A stretch of 64,000 nucleotides of DNA, taken from assembly GCF_013364195.1 (NCBI RefSeq), contig NZ_CP054918.1, forward strand, positions 2,035,001 to 2,099,000, written 5' to 3'. The position numbers were made by a program, and so were the translations under genes. This document shows positions 15,347-23,530 of the stretch, piece after piece. The notes beneath the pieces were generated by a model, which saw nothing but the letters and a program-made list of their open reading frames with translations, had not been told where the DNA came from and searched no databases. Source of the stretch: Streptomyces sp. NA04227 (GTDB lineage: Bacteria > Actinomycetota > Actinomycetes > Streptomycetales > Streptomycetaceae). Within the stretch, counting starts at the first letter, position 1; every line of letters begins with the position of its first letter.

Positions 15347-18300
15347 TCAGTCCTCCGTGGAGGCGTTGACCGAACCGGTGGACTGCTCGGCGGCGACGGT
15401 CTTCTTCGTCGCCTTCTTGGCAGTCTTGGCCGCCGTCGCCTTCTTGGCGGTGGCCTTCTTCGCCGCGGTCTTCTTGGCCGCCGTCTTCTTGGTGGCGGCC
15501 TTCTTCGCGGTGGCCTTCTTGGCGGTCTTGCGCGCCGCCTTCTTGACCGGTGCCTCGGCGCCGTCCTCGGCGGACGGCTCGCCCTCGCCGGTGTCCGGCC
15601 CGGCGCCGTTCGCGGTCGGGGCGACCACGGTGACGGCTGCTTCCTCGGACCCGGCGGGCGCACTGGCGGTGCGCACCGCACGACGGCGCGTACGGGCCGG
15701 TGCGGGCTCGGCCACCGGCTCGGCGGCGACCGGCTCGGCCTCGGGGGCCGGCTCGGCAGCCTTGGGCTCGACGACGGTGACGGCCGCAGCCGCTCCCTCG
15801 TCGGCGCCCTGCGGCGAACCGGCGGGAGCGGTCACCTTGCGGGTGGCCCGGCGACGACCGCGGCCCTTGGGCGCGGCCTCGTCGGCGACCGGTGCGGCGG
15901 CCTCCGCGGACGGTGCGTGCACCGTTTGGGCCGGGGCGGCCTCGGCGACGGTCTCCGGCTGCGCGGGGGCAGCCTGCTCCGGTGCCTGTGCGGCGGGGGC
16001 CGGCTCGGCGGGCTGCTCGGCCGGGGCGCCGCGCTCCTGCTTGGCCTTCGGGGCTCCGGCGGGTGCGGAGGCCCGGCGGGTCGCGCGACGGCGGCCACGG
16101 CCACGGCCCGCCGCGGCCTCCGCCTCGGCGACGCTGCTGTAGAGCTCCTCGTCGGGACGGAACTCCGGCTCGGGCAGGGCCGCGGGCTCGGCACCCTCCG
16201 AGGTCACAGCCGCCACCTCGGCAGCGGTCTCCGCCGCCGCCGGGGTCTCGGCGGGCTGCTCGGGCTCGTGGTGGGTGTGCTCCTGCGCGTGGTCGGCGCC
16301 GCCGCGGCCGCGCCGCTTGCGCTTGCCGCCGCCACCGCCGGAGGTCGCGGGCTGTTCCATGTGGACGATGACGCCGCGGCCGTTGCAGTGGACGCAGGTC
16401 TCGGAGAAGGACTCCAGCAGGCCCTGACCGACCCGCTTACGGGTCATCTGGACCAGGCCGAGCGAGGTCACCTCGGCGACCTGGTGCTTCGTACGGTCCC
16501 GTCCGAGGCATTCGAGCAGGCGGCGCAGGACCAGGTCCCGGTTCGACTCCAGGACCATGTCGATGAAGTCGATGACCACGATGCCGCCGAGGTCGCGCAG
16601 CCTGAGCTGGCGCACGATCTCCTCGGCCGCCTCCAGGTTGTTCCGGGTGACGGTCTCCTCGAGGTTGCCGCCCTGGCCGGTGAACTTGCCGGTGTTGACG
16701 TCGACCACGACCATGGCCTCGGTCTTGTCGATCACCAGCGAACCGCCCGAGGGCAGCCAGACCTTGCGGTCCAGGGCCTTCATGAGCTGCTCGTCGATCC
16801 GGTGCGTGGCGAAGACGTCGGTCTCCGAGGTCCACTTGCTCAGCCGGTCCACGAGGTCGGGGGCGACGTGCGAGACGTAGCCGTGGATCGTCTCCCAGGC
16901 CTCCTCGCCGCTGACGACGACCTTGGTGAAGTCCTCGTTGAAGATGTCGCGCACCACGCGGACGGTCATGTCCGGCTCGCCGTACAGCAGCGTCGGGGCG
17001 CTGGAGGAGCCGCCCTTGGCCTTCTTCTGGATGTCGGCCCACTGCGACTGGAGGCGCTCCACGTCGCGGCGCAGCTCGTCCTCGCTGGCTCCCTCGGCGG
17101 CGGTGCGCACGATGACGCCCGCGTCCTCGGGGACGATCTTCTTGAGGATGGTCTTCAGCCGGGCCCGCTCGGTGTCGGGCAGCTTGCGGCTGATACCCGT
17201 CATCGAGCCCTCGGGCACGTAGACGAGGTAGCGGCCGGGCAGCGAGACCTGGCTGGTCAGGCGGGCGCCCTTGTGACCGATCGGGTCCTTGGTGACCTGC
17301 ACGAGCACGGACTGGCCGGACTTCAGGGCGGACTCGATACGGCGCGGTCCGCCGGACAGGCCGAGCGCCTCGAAGTTGACCTCGCCCGCGTACAGGACGG
17401 CGTTGCGGCCCTTGCCGATGTCGATGAAGGCGGCCTCCATCGAGGGCAGGACGTTCTGCACCTTGCCGAGGTAGACGTTGCCGACGTACGAGGTCGACTG
17501 CTCCTTGTTGACGTAGTGCTCGACGAGCACGTCGTCCTCGAGGATGCCGATCTGGGTGCGCTCGCCGCTCTGGCGTACGACCATCACGCGCTCGACGGCC
17601 TCGCGGCGGGCGAGGAACTCCGCCTCGGTGATGATCGGCACCCGGCGGCGGCCCTGCTCGCGTCCCTCGCGGCGGCGCTGCTTCTTGGCCTCCAGACGGG
17701 TCGAGCCCTTGATGGACTGAACCTCGTCGGGCCCGGTGCCCGGTTCGTCCTTGGCGCGCCGCTCGCGCGGCTCGCGGACCTTGACCACGGTGCGCTCGGG
17801 GTCGCCGTCGCCCGGTGCGGCGGCGTCGGAACCGTCCCCGGCGCGGCGGCGACGACGCCGACGGCGCCGACTGCTGCTGCTTCCGGAGGAGGCGTAGTCG
17901 TCGTCGTGCTCGTCCTGCTCGTCCTCGGCGCTCTCGTCCGACTCCGCGCCGGACTCCTCACCGTCGGCGCCGGACTCCTCGCCCTCGCCGTGCTCGCCGT
18001 TCTCGGCGGCCTCACCACGACGGCGACGACGTCCACCACGGCGACGGCGACGGCGCGAACCGGCCTCGCCGCCGTCCTCGCCCTCGTCGGCGGACTCGGC
18101 GTCCTGTGCTTCCTCGGTCCGCTCCTCGGTCGCCGCCTGTTCGGCAGCGGCCTCGGGCTCGCGGGCGCTCTCGCCCTCCGCGGCCGGGCTCAGACCCGCG
18201 GAGACGGCACGGCGACGTCGGCGGCGGCGCGAGGAGGTGCTGTCGGCCTCCAAGGACTCCGGCTCGTGCTCGGCCTCCGGCTCCTGCTCCGGTTCTTCGT

Positions 18301-19297
18301 CCCCGGCGGCCTCGGCAGCGGCCTGGGCGGCCGCGCGCTCGGGCGTCTGGAACATCGGTTCGGTGAAGACCGGGGCCTGGAAGACGGCGACGGCGGGCCG
18401 GGCCGGGCGGCCCTCGGCCTCGTCCGCGCCATCGGCCTCGCGCGCGGCGATCTTACGGGTGGGCTCGGAGAACCCGGCGGCGGCCTTGCGCGTGGCACGA
18501 CGACGGCGACGCGGCGCGGCCTCCTCGGCCGGGGCCTGCGACTCGTCCGCCTGCGCGGCGGCGGGTGCGGCGGCTTCCTGGGCGACGGTCGCCGAGGCGG
18601 CGACAACATCCGGGACCTGGGTGGTCTCGGCGCCGGGCACCTCGCTCGCGGCGGCCAGAGCCTCGGTGTCGAGGGCCGCGACCGGGGCCTCGCCCTCCAC
18701 CGGGGCCGGGGCGCTGACCTTGCGGGTCGCACGGCGACGGCGGCGCGGCGCGGCCTCCTGGACCGGCTCGGCCTCGGCCGCAGCGGCGGGCTCGGGTTCG
18801 GGTTCGGCGGCCGCGGGGGCGACTGCCGCTTCGGCGACGGGCTCGACGGTGACGGCCTCGTCGCTCTTGGCCGATCCGCTCTTCGGCGCTCCGGCCGGGG
18901 CGGAAGCGCGGCGCGTGGCACGGCGGCGGCGGGCCGGGGGCGCGGCCTCGGCGGCGGGCTCCTCGGCGGGAGCGGCCTGCTCGTCGGTGGTGGGTGCGGT
19001 GGTGGCGGAGGTCACGGCGGCTTCGCCGGTGCCTTCCGTCACGTCGGTCTCTTCGGCCGTCACATCGGTCTCTTCGACCTCGTCGGCCTCGACGTCCGCT
19101 GCGGGCGCGGCACCGCCGCGTACGGCGGCGGTACCGGCCGCGGTGTCCGCCGACGCGGTGGCGTCAGCGGTCTCGGCGGCGGGCGGACCCGCGGGCCGGG
19201 AGGCCGCGCGGCGCCTACGGCGCGGCGGCAGGGTGTCGCTGGGTGAGTTGTTCTCTGGTCCCTCGGAGGATTCCGTGGGCTCGGTCGGCTCAAGCAT
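15347..19297 (-). CDS. rne: Ribonuclease E/G family endoribonuclease, 1316 aa
   Basis: This is the main mRNA and rRNA processing endonuclease (RNase ES type of Streptomyces). The catalytic core lies at about residues 555-990, with the S1-domain region TSYVGNVYLGKVQNVLPSME and FIDIGKGRNAVLY, the catalytic Asp region MVVVDVNTGKFTG and IVVIDFIDM, and the zinc-link CVHCNGRG. Unlike E. coli RNase E, the core is central. Very long acidic Ala/Glu/Pro-rich arms with arginine blocks lie on both sides, and the last 68 residues are a histone-H1-like Lys/Ala repeat (KKTAAKKATAKKA). The arms probably bind RNA or partner proteins. rplU-rpmA-obg lie downstream in the same direction. Confidence 0.96.
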   Translation of the reverse strand: MLEPTEPTESSEGPENNSPSDTLPPRRRRRAASRPAGPPAAETADATASADTAAGTAAVRGGAAPAADVEADEVEETDVTAEETDVTEGTGEAAVTSATTAPTTDEQAAPAEEPAAEAAPPARRRRATRRASAPAGAPKSGSAKSDEAVTVEPVAEAAVAPAAAEPEPEPAAAAEAEPVQEAAPRRRRRATRKVSAPAPVEGEAPVAALDTEALAAASEVPGAETTQVPDVVAASATVAQEAAAPAAAQADESQAPAEEAAPRRRRRATRKAAAGFSEPTRKIAAREADGADEAEGRPARPAVAVFQAPVFTEPMFQTPERAAAQAAAEAAGDEEPEQEPEAEHEPESLEADSTSSRRRRRRRAVSAGLSPAAEGESAREPEAAAEQAATEERTEEAQDAESADEGEDGGEAGSRRRRRRGGRRRRRGEAAENGEHGEGEESGADGEESGAESDESAEDEQDEHDDDYASSGSSSSRRRRRRRRRAGDGSDAAAPGDGDPERTVVKVREPRERRAKDEPGTGPDEVQSIKGSTRLEAKKQRRREGREQGRRRVPIITEAEFLARREAVERVMVVRQSGERTQIGILEDDVLVEHYVNKEQSTSYVGNVYLGKVQNVLPSMEAAFIDIGKGRNAVLYAGEVNFEALGLSGGPRRIESALKSGQSVLVQVTKDPIGHKGARLTSQVSLPGRYLVYVPEGSMTGISRKLPDTERARLKTILKKIVPEDAGVIVRTAAEGASEDELRRDVERLQSQWADIQKKAKGGSSSAPTLLYGEPDMTVRVVRDIFNEDFTKVVVSGEEAWETIHGYVSHVAPDLVDRLSKWTSETDVFATHRIDEQLMKALDRKVWLPSGGSLVIDKTEAMVVVDVNTGKFTGQGGNLEETVTRNNLEAAEEIVRQLRLRDLGGIVVIDFIDMVLESNRDLVLRRLLECLGRDRTKHQVAEVTSLGLVQMTRKRVGQGLLESFSETCVHCNGRGVIVHMEQPATSGGGGGKRKRRGRGGADHAQEHTHHEPEQPAETPAAAETAAEVAAVTSEGAEPAALPEPEFRPDEELYSSVAEAEAAAGRGRGRRRATRRASAPAGAPKAKQERGAPAEQPAEPAPAAQAPEQAAPAQPETVAEAAPAQTVHAPSAEAAAPVADEAAPKGRGRRRATRKVTAPAGSPQGADEGAAAAVTVVEPKAAEPAPEAEPVAAEPVAEPAPARTRRRAVRTASAPAGSEEAAVTVVAPTANGAGPDTGEGEPSAEDGAEAPVKKAARKTAKKATAKKAATKKTAAKKTAAKKATAKKATAAKTAKKATKKTVAAEQSTGSVNASTED

Positions 19298-19533
19298 CCG
19301 GGCAGTTCTCCCGTCAGGCTCCCGGGCGCCGCGCCTGGTCCGGTGACGTCCGCGGCTCGCGCCTCATGCGCGGTGCCGCCGTCCGGGGCGCGTGCGCCGC
19401 ACGGGAGCTCATCCGTGTCGTTCTCGCCGGTTCCGGTACGCCATGTACGTACGGCCTGGCGAAAGTCTCCTGGTCAGAGCGCTGCCCGACCCAGGTGGCT
19501 CCCGAGTACGAGGGCTGCGCCACGACGACTCCC

Positions 19534-20409
19534 TTACGCGGTACCTTCCGTCGCGGCCGCGGCGGCAGCGTCCCCACGCATAACGGCTGGGGTCGTGTCT
19601 GCCTCGCGGTCAGGCGCGAGCGGGTCGGTCACCGTGCCGTTCTCCTCATCGAACAGCCCCTGCGCCAGCCTGGTCACCGCTGCGGGGACCGGCGGCGCCA
19701 GGTCGGCCACAGCTCGGAGACCGGACAGGACGTCGTCGGGTCGTACGGCAGGCGTCACGTGCCGAACAACCAGCCGCAGTATCGCACAGGGCTGCTCGGC
19801 GGGCCCATCAGCCATGAGGTTTGTGCTGCTGGTGGGGCTCGTGGCGGCCCCGGCCGCCTCCGCACCCTCGAACGGTGCGCTCACCGCGAGGTCCGCCACG
19901 GCGGCCCGGGTGTCGAAGGTCCGCATACCGTTCTTCGTCCGGCGCTGCACCTCTACACTCCCGGCCGCGAGGAACGCCTCCACGGCGGTTCGCGCCGCCG
20001 ACGGCTCGACACCGGCCAGGCGCAGCTCCCATACGGAGGCGGTCAGCCGGTCCGCGAAGGAGGAGGTGTGCGCCTCGACCGCGTCGACGATGTCGAGGCC
20101 CGGGGGCAGCGACTCGTCGAGCAGAGTGCGCAAAGTGCCCGGGTCGCGCGGCTTGGTGAGCGCGATCTCCAGGTACTCGGCCTCGCTGCCGGTGCCGGTG
20201 GGTGCGGCATTGGCGTACGAGACCTTGGGGTGCGGAGTGAAGCCCGCCGAGTACGCCATGGGCACCTCGGCGCGGCGCAGGGCCCGCTCGAAGGCACGCT
20301 GGAAGTCACGGTGGCTGGTGAACCGGAGGCGGCCGCGCTTGGTGTAGCGCAGACGGATGCGCTGCACCGCGGGAGCGGGCGGCGGGCCTACGGGCTGTCG
20401 CTTGCCCAG
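19534..20409 (-). CDS. TIGR03936/DUF2344 family radical-SAM-associated protein, about 291 aa
   Basis: The N-terminal RIRLRYTKRGRLRFTSHRDF, AEVPMAYSAGFTPHPKVSY and PTGTGSEAEYLEI are the hallmarks of the DUF2344 domain, which is fused or adjacent to TIGR03960 radical SAM proteins in many bacteria. Its activity is not known to me. The C-terminal third is Ala/Asp-rich and probably disordered. No ATG or GTG gives a standard start: AAGGAG (20418-20423) lies eight bases before a CTG at 20409, giving the N-terminus LGKRQPVGPPPAPAVQRIRL. The next candidate is GTG at 20367, which removes 14 residues and lacks a good ribosome binding site. The radical SAM partner lies at 26108-28093, separated by five genes. 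Confidence 0.85.
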   Translation of the reverse strand: MGKRQPVGPPPAPAVQRIRLRYTKRGRLRFTSHRDFQRAFERALRRAEVPMAYSAGFTPHPKVSYANAAPTGTGSEAEYLEIALTKPRDPGTLRTLLDESLPPGLDIVDAVEAHTSSFADRLTASVWELRLAGVEPSAARTAVEAFLAAGSVEVQRRTKNGMRTFDTRAAVADLAVSAPFEGAEAAGAATSPTSSTNLMADGPAEQPCAILRLVVRHVTPAVRPDDVLSGLRAVADLAPPVPAAVTRLAQGLFDEENGTVTDPLAPDREADTTPAVMRGDAAAAAATEGTA

Positions 20410-20703
20410 TGGTTCTTCTCCTTGTTCCACAGGCGTACGCCGACGCCTGACCCGCCGGGGCGGGGCTTCCTGCGGACGGCACCCGAAGGGGCACCGCCGT
20501 CCGGTTCGGCTCCCTCGCTCCCCCACGGCTCCGCGTGGGCGAGGCGTGCTCCGTTCCGGACAGTGTCTTGAGTCTTCAAGGGTACGCGCCCGATCGGCTC
20601 GGGGTCCGGGGGTGTGGACAGTGGCAGTGGGCCAGGGGGCGGGCCCGGCCACTGTTCCCGTCCGGTCCGCTGCGCTGTCCCTATTCCCTGTCCCCTGGCG
20701 AAC

Positions 20704-22203
20704 TCAGCGCTTGTGCAGCCGTACCGCTTCGGGCTCCGGCCCCGGCCCCGGCCCTGGCCGCGGATCGCCGTACCCGTTCTCGGCGCCGGACAGGAAGGGC
20801 GACGTGACGCGCTGCTCGTGCAGGGGGATGGAGGCGGGCTGCTCCATGGGCGGTGGGCTCGGCTCCGCGCGGTCGCCGAAGAGCATGCGGCGCACCTCGG
20901 CCCGGGCCTGGCGCGCGCTCTGCCGGGCGGTGGCCCACGCCTCGCGTACGCCTCCGGCGACCTGGCGGGCCGCACGTGCCGTGGGCCGCCAGACGGCATC
21001 GCGTACGACATGGCCCACCGGAGTGAGCACGGAGCGGTACACCCAGCGCACCGGCTCCACGAACACCAGCCGCAGCACCCGCCACAGGAAGCGTCCGACG
21101 GCGCGCGAGATATGGCCGGCCACCCGCCAGGCGTGCCCGAAGGCCGCGCCGATCTCCCGGGCGACCACGAGCAGGGCCCGGCCCACGGGACGCAGTACCC
21201 AGCGCCACAACGCGACGAACGGCAGCACGAAGATCCAGCGCAGCAGGGTGCCGATGCCGCGCACCAGTCCGGTCACCGCCCAGCCGATGGCACGCCCCAC
21301 CGGCGCGAGCACGCGCTGCCACAACCAGGCGCCCGCGACGGCCAGTGCCGCACCGACCGGGACCAGGAGGTAGCGCCACAGTCCCACCCACGGCCAGACG
21401 AACACGGCCTTCGCCAGCCACACCACGGCGGCGGCAAGTCCGAGGCCGAGCAAGCGGATCGCGTGGCCGAGTGGGGTCAGGACGCGGGCGTACAGCCAGC
21501 CGAGCGGGATGACGACGAGGGTGCGGCCGAGCCACGACAGCCCCTGTCCGAGGGCGCGCAGCAGACGGACGGTGCCGTGTCCGAGCGGGGTGAGCAGGCT
21601 CCGGTACAGCCAGGTCAGCGGGACCACGATCAGGGTCCGGCCGAGCCATCCGAGCCCCCGGCCGAGCGGAACGACGACGTAGCGCCACAGCCCCACCCAA
21701 GGCCACACGAACACCGCCTTCGCCAGCCACACCACGGCGACGGCAACACCGGACGCGGCCTTGCCGAGCAGCATGCCGATCCCCCGTCCGAGCCATCCGA
21801 GACCGTGCCCGAACGGGGTGAGCACCCGCGCATACAGCCAGGTCAGCGGAATCACGACGAGCGTACGGCCGAGCCAGCGCAGCGGAACGACGACAAGGGT
21901 CCGACCGACCCAGGACAGCGCCCGGCCCGCCGGACGCAGCACATGGTCGCGCACCAGCCGCCCGCCCGCGACGAACAGATCCCAGACCATCCGTACGGGG
22001 ACGACCAGGACGAGCACCACGATCCGCACGGGAATCCGGATCGCGACCGTGAGACAGCCTTCGCCGCCCGTCGAGGCGGCGTGGGCTCCGCCGTGCCGGG
22101 TGTCGGGCAACTGCCCTGCCCCGGTGGGCGGGAAGCGCTCGTCCGCAGCGGTCGACGGCTTCTCGTACGGCCCGGCCGGGTCGTCGGCTCCATGGGTGCT
22201 CAT
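20704..22203 (-). CDS. Trp/Arg-rich amphipathic repeat protein, 499 aa, unknown function
   Basis: I do not recognise this protein. After a polar N-terminus of about 50 residues there is a region of about 350 residues made of repeated, very hydrophobic but Arg- and Trp-containing segments: LGWLGRTLIVVPLTWLY, RVLTPLGHG, VVWLAKAVFVWPWVGLWRY, LRPVGRALLVV. Prolines recur at 11-12 or 17-18 residue spacings in the form L-x-P-h-G-(R/H). The segments are too charged and too short for ordinary membrane spans and look like amphipathic helices lying on a membrane surface. The tail is charged and then Pro/Gly-rich. Its ATG overlaps the stop of the upstream acetyltransferase (ATGA), so the two are translationally coupled. 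Confidence 0.85.
   Translation of the reverse strand: MSTHGADDPAGPYEKPSTAADERFPPTGAGQLPDTRHGGAHAASTGGEGCLTVAIRIPVRIVVLVLVVPVRMVWDLFVAGGRLVRDHVLRPAGRALSWVGRTLVVVPLRWLGRTLVVIPLTWLYARVLTPFGHGLGWLGRGIGMLLGKAASGVAVAVVWLAKAVFVWPWVGLWRYVVVPLGRGLGWLGRTLIVVPLTWLYRSLLTPLGHGTVRLLRALGQGLSWLGRTLVVIPLGWLYARVLTPLGHAIRLLGLGLAAAVVWLAKAVFVWPWVGLWRYLLVPVGAALAVAGAWLWQRVLAPVGRAIGWAVTGLVRGIGTLLRWIFVLPFVALWRWVLRPVGRALLVVAREIGAAFGHAWRVAGHISRAVGRFLWRVLRLVFVEPVRWVYRSVLTPVGHVVRDAVWRPTARAARQVAGGVREAWATARQSARQARAEVRRMLFGDRAEPSPPPMEQPASIPLHEQRVTSPFLSGAENGYGDPRPGPGPGPEPEAVRLHKR
21370..21745 (-). repeat. Internal 66-bp direct repeat in the amphipathic repeat gene
   Basis: The blocks 21370-21435 and 21680-21745 are nearly identical, with few mismatches, and encode VVWLAKAVFVWPWVGLWRY twice. 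This indicates growth of the gene by recent internal duplication. Confidence 0.85.
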
Positions 22204-22790
22204 GACTGTGAGGACGCCTCAACTCCCGGTGCGGATCCCGTACCTCCGGTCTTTGTGGCATTCGCGGTGCCGATCCAGTACCGCAGGCTGTTGCCCCGCC
22301 GGTCCTCCAGAACGCCGCCACACTTCTCTATGACCTTGCGCGAGGCCGTGTTGGACCGGTCGCATGTGAGCAGTGCGGGGTCGACGCCGAGTCGACCGGC
22401 GAACGGCAGCGCGGCGCGCAACATGGCCGTCGCGTGCCCGCGCCCACGGGCACCGGCGTTGACCGCTGCGCCGATGTGGCCGCCGAAGTCGAGGAGTTGA
22501 GGGGTCAGCCGGTGACGGATGAACAGGGTGCCAAGGTGGGTGTCGCCCTCGGTCCACCACAGCACCGTCGCGGGTACTGGCATCTCCGGCGGCAGTTGGT
22601 CGCCGCGCGCCCATGCGCGCATCTCGGCCACGAACCGGGCAAACCCCTCGGACTCCTGCCAGCCGCCCGCGTGCCGGTCCAGCACTCCGGCCATCAGGGG
22701 GCCGACGGGCCGGGGGCCGGCGGTCTGTTCGGCCACCGCCGCCAAGTAGGAGCGGTGGAACCGTAGGTGAGGGGGTTCGAGTCGAGGCAT
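22200..22790 (-). CDS. GNAT family N-acetyltransferase, 196 aa
   Basis: A RimJ-like GNAT protein: an N-terminal helix region (HLRFHRSYLAAVAEQ), LFIRHRLTPQLLDFGGHIGAAV, the acetyl-CoA loop GARGRGHATAMLRAALPFA, and the C-terminal CDRSNTASRKVIEKCGGVLED with RYWIG. The Asn-Ala-Ser pattern before the last helix matches ribosomal-protein or small-molecule acetyltransferases, and the substrate is unknown. The ATG at 22790 is preferred because AGGA lies seven bases before it; an in-frame ATG at 22811 has none. The stop overlaps the ATG of the amphipathic repeat protein, so that protein is a possible partner or substrate. Confidence 0.9.
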   Translation of the reverse strand: MPRLEPPHLRFHRSYLAAVAEQTAGPRPVGPLMAGVLDRHAGGWQESEGFARFVAEMRAWARGDQLPPEMPVPATVLWWTEGDTHLGTLFIRHRLTPQLLDFGGHIGAAVNAGARGRGHATAMLRAALPFAGRLGVDPALLTCDRSNTASRKVIEKCGGVLEDRRGNSLRYWIGTANATKTGGTGSAPGVEASSQS

Positions 22791-22930
22791 GGCTTCATCC
22801 TGGCCGGACATGGCGGGGCCCGGCCAGGATGAGCAGCCGACGGGCTCAAGTCGATGGCGGACGAAGGGTGTTCAGGGTTTTCGACCAGCGGCCGGATACA
22901 CCGGCGACTCGTACGGCTCCGCGCGCTGCC

Positions 22931-23530
22931 TCAGCCCCCGCTCGGCGGCGATGCGAGGATCGGTTTCTCGGAGGACCAGAAGTCGGAGTGCACGTTGGGC
23001 TCCGGGACCGGGTGATCGTAATCGGGCCCCTTCGGAGGGGTGGTCGGGTCGGCCACCGTCGACTTCCTGGCACACGGCGAGTCGACGGAGAGCACCACCT
23101 GCCCGGCCTTCACCACGAGGAGGGTGATACCGAATCCGTCCGCCGACTGAGCGAACACGGCAGGAAACTTCTGGCTTTTGTTGACCGATTTGATCCGGTA
23201 ACCGCTCTTCTCCCAGAACCTCTGCACCACACCGATGAAGCTACCTCGCCTTTCTTGCGAAACGATAGTCATCACCGTGCGCTCCCTGGATATGTCGCAT
23301 TCACCTTCGGAGGCACCGCTGTGAGTCCAGTTGACTTCCGGCTTGATGGCATTCAGCGTGGCGTCGAGCATAGCGTCCGCTCGTTCTGCCGCCTCTTGCA
23401 TGGTCAAATTCACGGTGGGCCCTCCGTGCTTACCCGCTGGGGATTCGCGTTGCCCGCCAGAGAATCCGCAACCAGCGAGAAGGCAACCCAGCAGGACAAC
23501 AGTTCCGGCAAATCGAGAGTGCACGTTCAT
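22931..23530 (-). CDS. Predicted lipoprotein, 199 aa
   Basis: A signal peptide (VHSRFAGTVVLLGC) ends in the lipobox LLAGC with the lipidated Cys at position 21, so the mature protein is tethered to the outer face of the membrane. The mature part has an Ala/Asp-rich helix (NLTMQEAAERADAMLDATL), then a mixed alpha/beta region with two further cysteines (GECDI and DSPCARK) that may pair. Overall it recalls small lipoproteins found beside DUF1023 hydrolases in Streptomyces. The first 4 bp overlap the end of the hydrolase gene, so it is the last gene of a three-gene operon. G+C content is visibly lower than in its surroundings. Confidence 0.85.
   Translation of the reverse strand: MNVHSRFAGTVVLLGCLLAGCGFSGGQRESPAGKHGGPTVNLTMQEAAERADAMLDATLNAIKPEVNWTHSGASEGECDISRERTVMTIVSQERRGSFIGVVQRFWEKSGYRIKSVNKSQKFPAVFAQSADGFGITLLVVKAGQVVLSVDSPCARKSTVADPTTPPKGPDYDHPVPEPNVHSDFWSSEKPILASPPSGG

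Noticed and set aside
15110..19246. A 1378-codon open frame on the plus strand, Gly/Leu/Arg-rich
   Set aside because: It is the antisense of the RNase E gene. High GC leaves reverse frames open, and it has no start signals or family motifs.
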